Assembly (NCBI GenBank): GCA_963930655.1
Contig: OZ005618.1
Coordinates: 5,602,001-5,666,000 of the forward strand
Reading direction: 5' to 3'
Source of the DNA: Myrica gale
Lineage: Eukaryota; Streptophyta; Magnoliopsida; Fagales; Myricaceae
Length of the DNA: 64,000 nt
Part shown: piece by piece, positions 1-15,685 of the stretch
Position numbering within the stretch: position 1 is the stretch's first letter
How the letters are laid out: every line of letters begins with the position of its first letter
Position numbers and translations under genes: made by a program
Notes under the pieces: generated by a model
Seen by the model: the letters and a program-made list of their open reading frames with translations, nothing else
Told to the model about the DNA's origin: nothing
Database searches by the model: none

Positions 1-2214
1 CCACGTGCGAAAACTACTACGTCCCTTACAATTTCCAGTGCCTTCGATCAAGTCAATCTGTAGTCTTGAATAGTTCATATAAGATTGTTCAAATCCTAAC
101 AGTAAAATTGAGAATACTTATTATTAACTCCTAAAATTGGATATATATATATATATATATATATCATGACTGAAGACGGCTAGACATCATTTGCGATATA
201 TATGGACTTTTCTTTTCTTTTTTTCTTGGAACACGTAGCTTTCTCGTCGTAATTGAAGTTTGACAAAAGCAACTACTCGTAGTCGATGGGTTCTAGATCG
301 AACGCATAGGCACCGGTCAAGCTTTTGCAAAGGAAAATGGGACCCAAGGGCCTAGGCTAGAATTGACATTTATCGTGAATCGATATATATACAAACCGGA
401 TGGGCCCTTCATAGCTGCATTTAGAAGGGGATCGTACTGAAGATATGACTCGCAACCAGGACTTTAATTTGGGAGTTATGAATGATTTGGACAGTTGGCC
501 CAAAAAATGAGGACAGAAAACGACACTATTAATGGGCCTCTTTGATTAGTCATACTCCACAAAGTCCAGTTAAAAGCTTCAAATCCTGTTAGTGTTAGGC
601 CTGGTCGTTCCATCAACAAAGCATGGTTGCACATTCAAATGAAAAAATCTTCCCTTCTCACTCCTAAATTAGATTCAAATTACCAATTTCTCTCCGCTGA
701 GCTTTCAAATTATCAAAATTTTTACCTCTTTTAATAAGATTCTACAGTGAAAATTAGGAAAAAGGAGATATGTGGCACGATACTACTAGAAAATGCGCAT
801 GAAAGAAATGCATTAATTCAAAGACTCAATGTTATAAATTTGATAGTCTGGACCTTTAAATTACCTTGTTCCTATAATTTAAAAGCACAAAGTGAAGTTT
901 TTCAATGAATCATTTACACATGTCACATGTTTGATATTGGACTCTTGCGGTATGTAATTAATTACGTTCTATAAGCGAATCCAAAGAATTCCAACTATGA
1001 TTCCAACTCTTAAGAGTCTCACATTGCTAAAGGCTATTATAGTCCAGGGCTTATAAGATAAACCTTTCCTTGTAATTACATCATTATATCGGTGAATATA
1101 CATGTGTGTCTCATGGATTTGGTCTTCCCACAAGAATATAGGTCTATAGACTAAATCACTTGAAGTTTGTATCTCTACTATGCATGTTCAACCAAATTGA
1201 GATTTATCAGTTCCACTGACACCGACATCGAATTTTCGGTACCCAGCCTAACCGGTGCCGATGACCTCTATTTGCATAAACCCTGTGGTTTTATTGATTA
1301 TCGGGTTACCGGGTACAGTAAAGCCGGACTTTATTTATTTATTTAATATTAAACCACGTAGTTAGAGAAACTACACCATTTTGTTCCCCCTTCCAGCTCC
1401 CTTAGGTCTTCTTCAACAGTCGACACACCCTCTCAAATCAACAGTTTTCCCTTTCTCAAATCAACAGGAGAACACGTTGTAATTCTCACGAGGGATATGA
1501 TCATATTATTGTATTTAATTAGTTTTTCATTATACATGGCACACGTGAAAGCACAGATCCTTCTTTTGGGATGAACTAACTCTGCTTAGTTTAGATTTTA
1601 TTAATACGTGTTAAAAAGAAAAAGAAAGGGCATTGGGTCAAGTCTTAAAATGTTAAAAAATGGTTTAATATAAATTCAGGTTAACCGAAAATTGATACCG
1701 CTAAAACCGTCACTATCAAGAGCTGGTTATTGCTTTTAGCGGTAGTGGTGACAGTGGATAATATTTGAAAACCGACTTATCTGATGGAAGTGCCGGTTTT
1801 TATCATAACAGGCACTATTACGGGGTTTGAACAACCCTAGTCTTTATACATGAATTACTAAGCAAAAGATGAAGTTTTATAGATGACTATAAATGATAAT
1901 AAAGTTTAGAGTAGAATACAGACTCCAATTCCATCTCTTCTTATATAAAATACAAAAAAAAAAACTAGTATAATCAGACCAAAATGCAATTAAAACTCTT
2001 TGGATGAACCTGCAGACTGGAGAAAACAAAGGAGGATGTGAAAATGACACTGGACCCTACCTTTCTTTGTGAAATGGATGTGACCTCGAATGTCTATGAT
2101 TCCAGTCCACATATCAGTTAGGAAAGCCAGGACTGAGGATACCAAACATTTCTGCTCTTTTATGATCATCTTGCCCAGAGCCAGAGCCCCAGAGGGGACC
2201 GATACAACTTGCAG
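1..2214. other. AT-rich intergenic DNA, no gene seen
   Basis: No coding region is recognisable. An (AT)n microsatellite lies at about 139-164. Between about 1200 and 1840 there are short self-complementary stretches (copies of ACCGGT and GCGGTA-type motifs, and an end reading GAACAACCCTAG near 1828) that look like a worn hAT-type MITE, but no matching left end or target duplication could be found. Confidence 0.5.
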
Positions 2215-2399
2215 GTTCCAACCACGATAGAGTTGAAGCCTCACATGTGCATGAAAAGCCAAACAATGCATCCCCAGTGCCATCCATCACCTCTGCCCTT
2301 CTTGCACGTGAAACCAAACCATCTCCATCATCTCTAGCCGCAGGAATCATGCCCCTGAATCCTGATCCTCGACGGAGTTATTCCTCTGTTTTTTCTGAG
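2215..2399 (+). other. isolated exon-like open segment, unidentified
   Basis: A 185-bp open stretch is preceded by CTTGCAG and followed by GTACGG, so it has the look of an internal exon. The frame reads through a Ser/Pro-rich peptide containing SPVPSITSALL and LNPDPRRSYSSVF. I do not recognise the family and see no neighbouring exon on the same strand. It may be a gene fragment or a chance open frame; overlapping - strand open frames over the same bases add nothing recognisable. Confidence 0.2.
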
Positions 2400-4888
2400 G
2401 TACGGGTGCTGCCATGTTGGATTTCGTCAGAACTCATAAGGGAATGTTTGAGAAGAGAGTAAACATCTTAGTAGTTAACTTCAATGAGAATCCGAGTAAC
2501 CATCTATAACTATCTATCATATGATTGCAATAGTAGCACATCAACTTAAATAAATACACTTTTCATTGGTTAATAGTAATTGAGATTCAAATTTAACCAT
2601 GTAACTTTGACATAAATAAGAGAGAATGTCGCTTGTACAGTCTAGTCGGCACCTTCAGCTTCTTCCTGCTTTGTTTGCTCTTTAATTATACTTTCAGGAT
2701 ATATACCTCTTCAGCTTTTTGCGGATATTGTTCCCTAAATGGAAGTGGGCTTAGCGCAGGAAGTGCCACGTGTTGGTACGGCAGTGGCTGATTATGATCC
2801 ATGTGGGCTACCTCTTTATCCAATCTCCAGTCCAGCCATGCAAGTCAGTCTACGAGAAGGACCGCTGGCGTGCAAATTTAGGATTATTAATTTATCAGAT
2901 GACGTGGACGGATGCTGACCAGAAGGACAAACTTTCGTAGCTGGAGGCTGTAGTAGACTCCTAACCACTTGTGTTAATTTTCGGGTGATTCGGGTTCCGT
3001 GTCACGAAGGATTGATTATTTGATAATGTTCTCTCGTGTCGGTGATGGCCAACAACTTCTGGCAAAAATGTATATGAATTGCCCCTTTTATCCTCTCCTA
3101 ATAACCCTGGGAGTTGGGATGCAAAATATGCAATCCACTGTCCAACGAAATTATTTTCAAATTCTGGCTTTAAACTTTACCTTTCAAATAGTCAATCTCA
3201 AATTAAAAATAAGTACTTATCTTTAGATAAAAATTAAATATTTATCTTTAATTTTCAAAATCTATCGATTTTCGTCCCTTTTAAATCAGACAAAAAATAA
3301 TATAAAATTATCAAAATGTTCCATTAAAGTTAAATTTAAAAAAATAAATAGAAATAATAAAAATATTAAGAAATAAATTAAAAATAAATAGATTATTGAA
3401 ATATAGTTTCAATAGTTTTATTTAAAAATAATATATTTTTTAAAAAATATATTTTTTAATGAATTTTTAAAATATTTTTAGTAATTTTATCTTTGAAGGA
3501 CATTTTGGTCATTTCTATATGCTTTTTCCATCTGATTTAAAGCTACAGGGAAAGATTGATAAATTTTGAAAGTTATGAGTCTCAGATTGTGGGATTAAAA
3601 GTTAGGGGTAGCTATTTGAATTTTGCCCAAACATAGAGGCTAAATATGACTTTAACCTTAAAAATAAAGTAGCTAGCTAGGGCTCTGTTTGGTTCAGGTA
3701 AACAAAAATTTCGAACTCTAATTTGCCTATTTTTCGGTGGTCGAGGAGGTTTGTAAACCAATATTAACAATGAGATTACTAATCATAAAAGATTACAAAA
3801 AAATTACAAAACGTTTTTTCTTTTTTTGAAAAAGTGATTTATTTTTCTAATTTATCTTTCTTCTAATGTACTAGAATTTGTAATTTTTTTTCTCTTTTTC
3901 TTGTCCTTCCAACTTTATTATCTTGATATATATAATTTTATGTACTTAGTTTTTAAAAATAATTTATTTGATAAAAAAATATTTTTTTATTTTTTATGAA
4001 AAAATATTTTATTTTGATTTTTTAATCCGAAAAATATTTTATTTGATTGTTATATGTGTTAATTTTAATTCATCTCGAACTAATAGTAAGAATAAAGATT
4101 ATTAATAGTGTTTGATTATTAAAATTTTGAAATATGAGAATCAGTGAAAAAGTGAAATATTTTATGGGAGTTGTTAAAAAATTAAATAGACAATAAATTT
4201 TAATAAATAATAATAATTTGGTAGGAGAGAGCATTTTGTAATTTTTTTTTAACCACACCCAAAATTTTGAATACCCAACACCAAAACTTGCTTTAAGAAA
4301 CATGTTTCGAATATTAAGAATGAAGATTATTAATCATGCAATATTACAAAAAAATATATAATTTGCATCAAATATTAAAAATTGATTTCAAGAAATATGT
4401 TTTGAAATAGCAATCAAACATTGAACGTTAAATACTTTATAGAAATAGTATTTACTATATCTACATTATAAATAATTTTAATTCCAAACAAACTGACATA
4501 AACACAAAACAAAATAACCTTTTGTATCTACTTAGAACTCTTTGTTACCTAGACAATTTTCCGCCCCCAATTATTGGGTAGAGCAACATTTATGTGCAAA
4601 AGATCTACCAATGCACTGCAGGGGCCAGGGGGAGCGGAAGAGTAACATTAAATTATACTAGGTTCTCCGGTGGATGTAAGTGGAACTGGCCAACTGGGGC
4701 AGAATGGTCTACGTAACCATTAGAAAGTGAAGAAGATTATCGTAAAAAGCAAGTTGTACGTAAAAGATAAAAAGGATGACAAAAGCAACACCGCATGTGG
4801 TCAGGAAATAAAGAGAAGAAAAGATCCCTGTAAACTATCCAAAGCAGATACACTCAGCAAAGTTTCTCTCTCAAAGCCGCAAGCAGAC
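2400..4888. other. intergenic DNA upstream of the NPH3 gene
   Basis: Very AT-rich, especially 3200-4500, with phrases typical of small DNA elements (for example GCTCTGTTTGGTTCAGG near 3683). No gene is seen. The last 200-300 bases should contain the promoter and 5' leader of the NPH3 gene, but no clear TATA box or splice site decides its extent. Confidence 0.5.
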
Positions 4889-7017
4889 ATGGCCGCCGCA
4901 GTCAAGAGCAACAGCAACAGCAACAGCAACAGGATCTCCATTGCCTTGGAGAGGACTGGCCAATGGTATTTACTCTACCGAACAAGAAGAAGATGCATGC
5001 GATTTTGATCCTACTGATTTCTTTTTGGGTTTTTCTTCTAACAAAAGGAAACATGTTACGCGACTCTGTTGCAGGGTTTTCTCCCAGGAAATTCCAACTG
5101 ATGTTGTGGTTGAAGTTGGTGAAGCCAACTTCTCTCTCCACAAGGTTCGAAGACTGAAATTTTTTTCTGTATTTCTGCGTATCAGTTTTTAACAAAGAAG
5201 AAGAATGAACGATTTCAGTTGATTGCTAACTGCGTCGTGGCGTGCATGCAGTTCATGCTGGTGGCTAAGAGCAACTACATTAGGAAAATGATAATGGACA
5301 CCAAAGAACCTGACTTGACGAGGATCGATCTCCCGGATATACCCGGAGGTCCTGAGATCTTCGAGAAAGCGGCCAAGTTCTGCTACGGCGTCAACTTCGA
5401 AATCACAGTCAACAACGTAGCGGCTCTTCGTTGTGCCGCTGAGTACCTCCAGATGACCGACAAATACTGCGACAATAATCTCGCAGGCCGCACCGAAGAT
5501 TTTCTCTCGCAGGTTGCCCTATCCAGTCTCTCCGGAGCCATTGTCGTCTTGAAATCATGCGAACATCTTCTCCCCATTTCTGAAGACCTCAAAATTGTCC
5601 AAAGATGCGTCGACGTTATATGTTCTAAGGTAAACAACTGTCTCTCTCTCTCTCTCTCTTGATCTTTCTGAATTAAAGGTCTCATCGTCTGTGAAATCTG
5701 AACTAGCTAGGCGTGTAATGAGGCCAACTTTCCGAGCCGGTCGCCGCCGAACTGGTGGACAGAAGAGTTATCTATCTTAGACGTCGGTTTCTTCGGTAAA
5801 ATCATATCCTCAATGAAACAACGGGGCTCCAAGTCGCTAACCATAGCAAGCGCTGTGATAACTTTCACGGAGCGATCGCTCCGAGATCTTGTCCGGGACC
5901 ACACCGGCAAAGGCATAATGTCCTCAGATCCCGTTGGCGAAGACTCCCCCGTCAGAAGAGAGCAACGAGAGCTGCTGGAATCGATCGTGTCTCTCTTACC
6001 CTCTGAGAAAGCATGTCTACCAATCAACTTCCTCTGCTGCCTTCTCCGGTCTTCCATATTCCTGAGAGCCTCGGGCAAGAACGAGCTCGAGAAGAGGATC
6101 TCGGCAATCCTGGAGCACGTGACCGTCGACGACCTTCTGGTGCTGTCGTTCACTTACGACGGCGAGAGGCTGTTCGATCTGGAGAGCGTGAGAAGGATCA
6201 TTACAGGATTCGCGGAGAAGGAGAAGAGCGTGGCCGTGTTCAGCGCCGGTGCTTTCGGAGACTCCTGTTCCACCGCGATGCAGAGAGTCGCCAAGACCGT
6301 GGACGCGTATCTAGGCGAGATCGCCACCTATCCAGAACTAAGCATCTCCAAGTTTAATGGCATCTCAAATCTAGTGCCTAAAGCCGCCAGAAAAGTCGAC
6401 GACGATCTCTATCGGGCCGTCGATATATACTTGAAGGTTAGAATATTGCTTTAGAGACCCAAAACGACATAGCTCGTTTCGTCGCTGCTCACGGCTGCTG
6501 GTTTTGGTTTTGTTTTTTTTTTCAGGCGCATCCAAACCTGGACGAGATAGAGCGAGAGAAGGTGTGCAGCGTGATGAACCCCCTGAAGCTGTCCTACGAA
6601 GCACGAGTCCACGCCTCGAAGAACAAGCGCCTGCCAGTACAGATAGTTCTGCACGCGCTGTACTACGATCAACTGAAGCTAAGGAGCGCCGAAGACGATG
6701 CCGGCATGCATGACGCACTGATGACGAGGACCCAGTTGCAGGCCGACGTGTCGCTGGTGAAAGAGAACGAGGCTTTGCGGTCAGAGCTGATGAAGATGAA
6801 GCTTTACATCTCGGACATTCAGAATAATAATGTCCACGGGACATCGTCCTCGGCAACGAAGGGTGGGCCCTCTTCCAAAAAGCCGACGTTCTTCTCGTCG
6901 GTTTCGAAGAAACTGGGCAAGTTTAATCCGTTCCGGAATGGTTCAAAGGACACCTCCAACATAGATGATGGAGTAGATATTACCAAGCCTAGAAGGAGAA
7001 GGTTCTCCATCTCTTGA
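4889..7017 (+). CDS. BTB/POZ and NPH3 domain protein (SR1IP1 / At5g67385-like)
   Basis: Five exons join in frame: 4889-4965, 5075-5144, 5252-5629, 5711-6436 and 6526-7017, all with GT-AG introns, giving 580 aa. The start opens MAAAVKS and an SNSNSNSN run, then a BTB domain (about residues 24-150, with VFSQEIPTDVVVEVG). The NPH3 domain begins near residue 187 with NWWTEEL and continues through the conserved block ending NKRLPVQIVLHALYYDQ in exon 5. A heptad-like stretch (about 487-516, LVKENEALRSELMKMKLYI) is a short coiled coil. The protein ends RRRRFSIS. Members of this family are plasma-membrane or cytosolic adaptors, many working with CUL3 ubiquitin ligases in phototropic or calcium/immune signalling. 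The closest relative I recall is Arabidopsis At5g67385 (SR1IP1); the family is certain, the exact orthologue is inference. Confidence 0.93.
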
Positions 7018-9623
7018 TCGATTAGCCAGGCGCGCCATTATCTTCTACGAGTTGCATGTTTTATCCGCTGTGAAAAATGTGCAGATGTTAAATAATCTGT
7101 TCCATGTGTGTTAGCGTTGTTCTTTTTCAGGGGTGAGGTTTTTGATAAGCTTTTGTGTATTAAAACGACAAGCAATCGAACGTACGTGTGGCATTGTGCT
7201 CTGATTACACCTGACGTAGTTAATTATGCCATGATGTAATATACAGAATTCTAGACATTTGCTTGAATTTTACGTATATATTTTTTTAGGCTACGTTCTT
7301 TATCGAGTATGTATACAGTACTCAAATAGGCTAATTATTATAAGGGTTAAATGCACTTTTTCACTGATAAAAAAATGCACTTTTTCACCAATTAGAATTT
7401 TCACACTTATTCATCAAAAATTATTAATTTCCTTACATATTTACCTCTTAATTAATAATTTTGTGCATTTAATAGTTGATAGATTAAATGTACTAAAAGT
7501 GTATTTTTTTCCTAATATATAATACATATAATTAAGGTAAGGGTGAGTAAAAATTTCGGTGATAATCGAAATTTTCGTTCCACTTCCTATTTCGAAAGTC
7601 ATTTTTTATAATTTTCGAAATCAAAACTGGAATCAGAAATTCTGGCAGAATTATCTGAAATTTCAGTTCCAATTTTTCTAAAAAATAAAATAAAAATAGT
7701 ACTCAATATAAAGTATAACATATGTAATTTGATTGAATGTTTATTTTAGAATCTATATTTTGGATGAAATTTTTATATTTATTATTAATTTATGATGAAT
7801 AACTAAAAAATACCGAAATTTTTTTTTGATTTTTTTTTTTAAAATAAGGTTCAAAATAAAGTATAACATATGATGAGTACCGAATTTGTTTGAATGTTTA
7901 TTTTAAATTTATTGTTAATGTATGATGACTAATAGAAAAATATTCCAAAAATTCGGTCCAAACGACATTTTTAGCTAGTTAGGGCCCCCAAAAAATCCAC
8001 ATGCCGAACCAAAATAAAAAATAGTATTCCAATGAATACCGAAACGGAATCGGAATTGGCTATTCCGGTACTCACCATTAAAACAAGGGATAAATACGAG
8101 ATTTGTCCGTGTGATTTGGGCGAAAATCAAATAAAATAAAAATAAACTCTTATACTTTAAAACTCATCAAATTAGTCCTTAATATTTTAAATCTATCAAG
8201 ACTTTAGTTCTTATAGGACTCTTCAAATATAAATGCTTTTAAAATTCAGAGACTAATTTGATGAGTTTTAAAGTTTAAGTACTTATTTGATTTTTGGGCA
8301 AGCCCTAGAAACGAACCTTGTATTTATCCTTATAATTAAATAAAAGCTAACTACTATACTAGCTAATCATATTAGTCTCCATTACCCCCCCCCCAAAAAA
8401 AAACCTTGCAATAGTTTGTAATTTAGGATGCATATATAATAGAACTCATGATTCATCAATGCAATTCCATTCGAAATCGATGAAATCATGATTGAAAACT
8501 ATAAAACAAAAAAGGGAAAAACTCATAAGGATGGATTTTAATCACAGAGCAAAATGTGCATATCAACACGCAGACACAAATATTTAACATATCAATATAA
8601 GAAGGTTAACGTACAAGAGGAGGTATAAGTAATATAATCTATCAATTTTTATGAGGAAGCTGCTCTTGACCACATTTTGCCTCTCTTAAGTTGAAAATAT
8701 TCCCACTACAAAGAGTTTTTTGTTAGCTCCTACATACAGGTGTCACTATAAATCGGAGCTGGCTTAGACTATAGGTAGTCTAGGCGGCTACCAAAGCCTC
8801 TCGAAAATTTGTGTTTTCCATATAGTAGGCTATATTTTAAGAAATGTCTAATATTATTATTAATCACTAAGATATAATAATTTAAACTATATAGTCTCTT
8901 GATTTATATGGAGGTTTAGTTAACTCTTTATCTAGAAAAATATGGCTTATAAAATTGCTTTGATTGAAAGATTTTCAATTCATTAATTAACTTATTTTTT
9001 AAAACTTATTATTGATAAAATTTTATCTAAACATTATGGCCTATAATTGTTAGCCATTTATACAATAATTACCCCCTAATACTATAGATATTTATTTCAC
9101 TCATATTTGTTTCCTTAATAAAAAGAAAAACTCAATAATTCCCGATATATATAATGAGAGAAGTTAGAGTCCTAATGTTAAAGTATTAAGATGACTTAAT
9201 GGAGGACTGAGATGTTGCCACTTGCCAACACATTAATAAATTGATTGGAGGACTGAGACTAAAATTAAACGTAATTTTTTATATATATTAAATAATATTA
9301 TGCTTTTTTTAAGACTCATTTAATCTCAATCATCCATTCTATTTATTAACGTGGTGAAATCAGCTCTCTGTTATTTCCTCTTAAAATCTTAACATCCCTA
9401 ACTTCTTCCGTACATAATGGGAGAGATTTGTTTTTGGTTGTTTTCTTATTCCTTTTTCGGTTTTGCGAGATATTTCCCTTTATCGATACGACACCGTATA
9501 CTCGGACCAGCCTGTAGAATAAATGAGAAAGGCCTCGCGATTGCTTGCTCCTCAATCCACTCTCTTCCTCTGCTCCCACAAAACGAGAATCGGAAGATTC
9601 GGAACCCCAAAAAGCGTCCGGTA
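7018..9623. other. intergenic DNA between NPH3 gene and RPT3
   Basis: This stretch has the NPH3 3' flank, then AT-rich repeats (including the element at 7542-8076) and a direct/inverted pair of phrases around 8110-8300 (ATTTGATTTTTGGGC and its partner near 8117) that looks like a small fold-back repeat. From about 9340 the base composition changes toward the RPT3 5' leader. No other gene is seen. Confidence 0.5.
7542..8076. mobile_element. probable small hAT-type inverted-repeat element
   Basis: The left end reads GGTGAGTA and the right end TACTCACC, perfect 8-bp inverses; further in, both ends carry CGAAAT/CCGAAA-type and GGAATC motifs in inverted relation. Inside, a phrase around GTATAACATATG occurs twice (near 7717 and 7861), so part of the interior is a tandem copy. 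No clean 8-bp target duplication is visible, so the class is an inference from the end sequence. Confidence 0.4.
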
Positions 9624-13052
<3,429 letters not shown>

Positions 13053-13383
13053 GGAAGAGTGATGGAAGCCCGCCCTTTCAGACGTTCTGTTCTTTTTCGG
13101 GGAAAGTTGTGTCACATCTGAAATGAATTCTAATTCTAATTAAAGTTTGTGCCACAATTAGTTGAACAATTGGAGCTGTGTATCGCTAAAATCACTTCTT
13201 CTTTTTTTACTTCAGAAATGCCCGGTAAAAGAGCAGGCTATGATCAGGACCTTCTAGGTCAATTTATGCTACAACTTGGATCTACCGTGTTTGTTATTGG
13301 AAGGTCATTTTAGAATTCCACAATTTTAGATGGTGGTTGAACGTATGATTTCGAGTTCAGTAAACAGCGACATTTGTGATTTA
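13053..13383. other. RPT3 3' untranslated region and flank
   Basis: Contains the likely 3' UTR, with an AATTAAAG polyadenylation-like signal near 13138, followed by non-coding DNA up to the Tourist-type MITE. Confidence 0.4.
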
Positions 13384-13876
13384 GGGGGCGTTTGTTTGTT
13401 AGAAATTTCGGAGCCCGAAATTTTGAGCGAGACAAACGCAATTACCAACCTGCAATTTTGAGCCGAACGTGTCCCACTTGCCAGACAAACCGAAATGAAC
13501 TTTTGACCGGCTACTGACAGGATTGCAGCACAAGGCTGAAAGCAAAAAGTGGCTCCTCTGAAACAACATGTGGGCGGTTAAAAAAGAAAAAAAAAACTAA
13601 CAATGAGAAAGACAATGCAGGTCGGCGGTTAAAAAACAAATTAAAAAAAAACTAACAATCAAAAAGACATAAAGCATTTCGGCGGTTCAAAAAGAATTAA
13701 AAATAAAAAATAACAATGCAATCATTATTCTTTATTACAACCTTAAAATTTTCAAAATAAAATTAATAAACTTTAAAATTATAACATCTTTTCACAAACC
13801 CCAAAAAATTACAAACTTCACAAGATTCCCAAAATTTTTAGAATATTCCCCGAAATTTCGGCAAACAAACGCCCCC
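13384..13876. mobile_element. Tourist-type (PIF/Harbinger) MITE downstream of RPT3
   Basis: The ends are inverted repeats: GGGGGCGTTTGTTTG at the left and CAAACAAACGCCCCC at the right, each followed inward by an AAATTTCGG-type motif. The element is flanked on both sides by TTA (13381-13383 and 13877-13879), the target duplication typical of PIF/Harbinger insertions. At 493 bp with no coding frame it is a non-autonomous MITE. Its interior holds repeated GGCGGTTAAAAA motifs near 13573, 13624 and a variant at 13681. Confidence 0.85.
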
Positions 13877-13879
13877 TTA

Positions 13880-15120
13880 GAGAAAGGGATTTTCGCTTCA
13901 TCTGTGACTGAATTCTCTTAGTGGTGGCACAATTAGATACGGTCGCGAATGATATGAAATCAGGTGCTTCTTGCACCCCGCCAGCATGTTTGTCTGGATT
14001 GAATCCGAAATGGGTATTGATGTGGATTCGGAAGTGCTTCCAAGTGCAGAAGTGTTGTAACAAGGATAAATCCAAGATCGATTCCAAAGAGACAAATGTG
14101 TATGAGAGTATTTGTAAGAGATTATTGCAATAGGAAAAAGCTTTGTAAAAGTATTTTTGGGTTTGTTGTTTATGTGAAAATCGGTTTGGTGATACTGTTT
14201 TGAAAAGTAAAAACAAAGACACTTAAATGCTGATAAGAATCGAAAATTATAATAGGCAAAAGTAAAACAACTTCACAGAATCAATTTGTCAAACACTTGG
14301 GGTGTGGTTAGAATATCTAGTGCTTTCACCCTTTACTTCTTTTCTTGGTCTTCCTCAAGTTTTACTAATCCAATCAAGGTATTAAGAAAAACGAAATATG
14401 CAAGTTTAAGCTCAATTGACCATGACAGCTCCTAGAAGAGAAGAATATCCTCATTAAATCTCAGCTCAAAATCCATGCATCACGTTGATGAAAATCCTTG
14501 GTTAACTCAAGGTTTTGTTGTGCCTAGTGTCAACAACAAAGCAAGAACTAAGAACAAAAGATTTATCATCCAATCTTTATCAACTTTCGGCTTCAACTAA
14601 ATAAAGACATGAAATCAGTGTAATAATTCAGCATATCAAAGAAAGCATTAGACATTTCACCACAACCCCAAGCTAAAAGAACTTAGTCGATCATCCTCAT
14701 TTGCAAAATACCCAAATGTGATAAACCCTCAAAATTATGGAAAAGAGAATCGTATCTAAAACGAAAAGGAAAATAGCAGAAAAAATAAAGCAGTAAAACA
14801 AAACCAAGCGACCCCCCTTCATTCGAAATTTCCTTCTCCTTTTATATCCTCTTTCCTCTCCTTCCTCCTTCCTCCTCTCTCTCTTTCACGATTTCACCCT
14901 CCATTTTGCGTAACCGTTTTTCCTCTACAGCTGTTGTGGTCCCCAAATCTCGAATCTTCATTTGCCACGTAAGGGAGAAGCTCCTTCTATGCAAATCTGA
15001 TATGCTTGAATGGAGTGTGTAGCAGCTGTGGAGAATGGTGTCACCGAAAACTAAAAGGCAAGACATCAGCTATAACCAAGTGGAAATTGGGCTGGAATGG
15101 CCTGGGCCGGATCTAACACA
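13880..15120. other. intergenic DNA, probably worn retroelement-derived sequence
   Basis: No gene is recognised. Phrases such as the GATCGATTCCAAAGAGAC region near 14074 and the following A-rich stretch resemble non-coding parts of plant LTR retroelements, but no ends, primer-binding site or coding domain could be defined. Treat as an unassigned fossil region. Confidence 0.3.
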
Positions 15121-15265
15121 GCGTTCAACCACTGCTCGACCAACCGCTCGAGCGCCCCTGGAAATCTTCGTACAGAAACTTTACGCTTGACCAACGCTCG
15201 ACCAGACGCTCGAGCACCCCTGGAAATCTTCATACAGAAACTTTACGCTCGATCACCGCTCGAGC
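15121..15265 (+). repeat. short tandem repeat with CGCTCGAGCG motifs
   Basis: About two and a half copies of a roughly 60-bp unit. Each unit carries a GCTCGAGC core, CCCCTGGAAATCTTC and TACAGAAACTTTACGC; copies begin near 15147 and 15207. The palindromic CGCTCGAGCG cores suggest part of a dispersed repeat. Confidence 0.65.
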
Positions 15266-15466
15266 GAGACTCTCACGGGCCTCCTGTTACAACAGCACCA
15301 ACATAAAATGATTCTTTTAAATGTAAAATATCAACTGTTATAAACTTAACTCAAGTACTAAAATATTATGCTTAATTAATAGCTCAGTTCATTTTTAGTT
15401 AAACAATTAATTCATTTAAGCCACCTAATTAAGCATATAAAACACTTTATCAGCATCTCTGCCTCA

Positions 15467-15496
15467 CCCCCCCCCCCCCCCTCTCTCTCTCTCTCT
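15467..15496 (+). repeat. poly-C plus CT microsatellite
   Basis: Fifteen C residues (15467-15481) run straight into a (TC)n dinucleotide tract. Confidence 0.9.
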
Positions 15497-15499
15497 AGT

Positions 15500-15685
15500 G
15501 GCTTAAAGTCGTCTGTCAAAGTGGAGAGTTAAGAGTTGGTGTGAGAACTCGTTCATGGCCTGCTGTGATAGAGAGATTTCTAGATGATAGTTGGCTTAAA
15601 GTCGTCTGTCAAAGTAGAGAGTTAAGAGTTGGTGTGAGAACTCGTTCATGGCCTGCTGTGATTGGGAGATTTCTAGATGATAGTT
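15500..15685 (+). repeat. 93-bp tandem duplication
   Basis: Two adjacent copies (15500-15592 and 15593-15685) start GGCTTAAAGTCGTCTGTC and end TTTCTAGATGATAGTT. They differ at only a few positions, so the duplication is recent. No coding frame was recognised across it. Confidence 0.9.

Noticed and set aside
4902-5195. - strand open frame with a poly-Ser/Cys run
   Set aside because: It is the mirror of the AGCAAC repeat and the BTB exons of the NPH3-family gene.
9417-9623. In-frame upstream extension of RPT3
   Set aside because: It is open but has no family similarity. The ATG at 9624 gives [12 protein letters not shown], which matches the RPT3 N-terminus.
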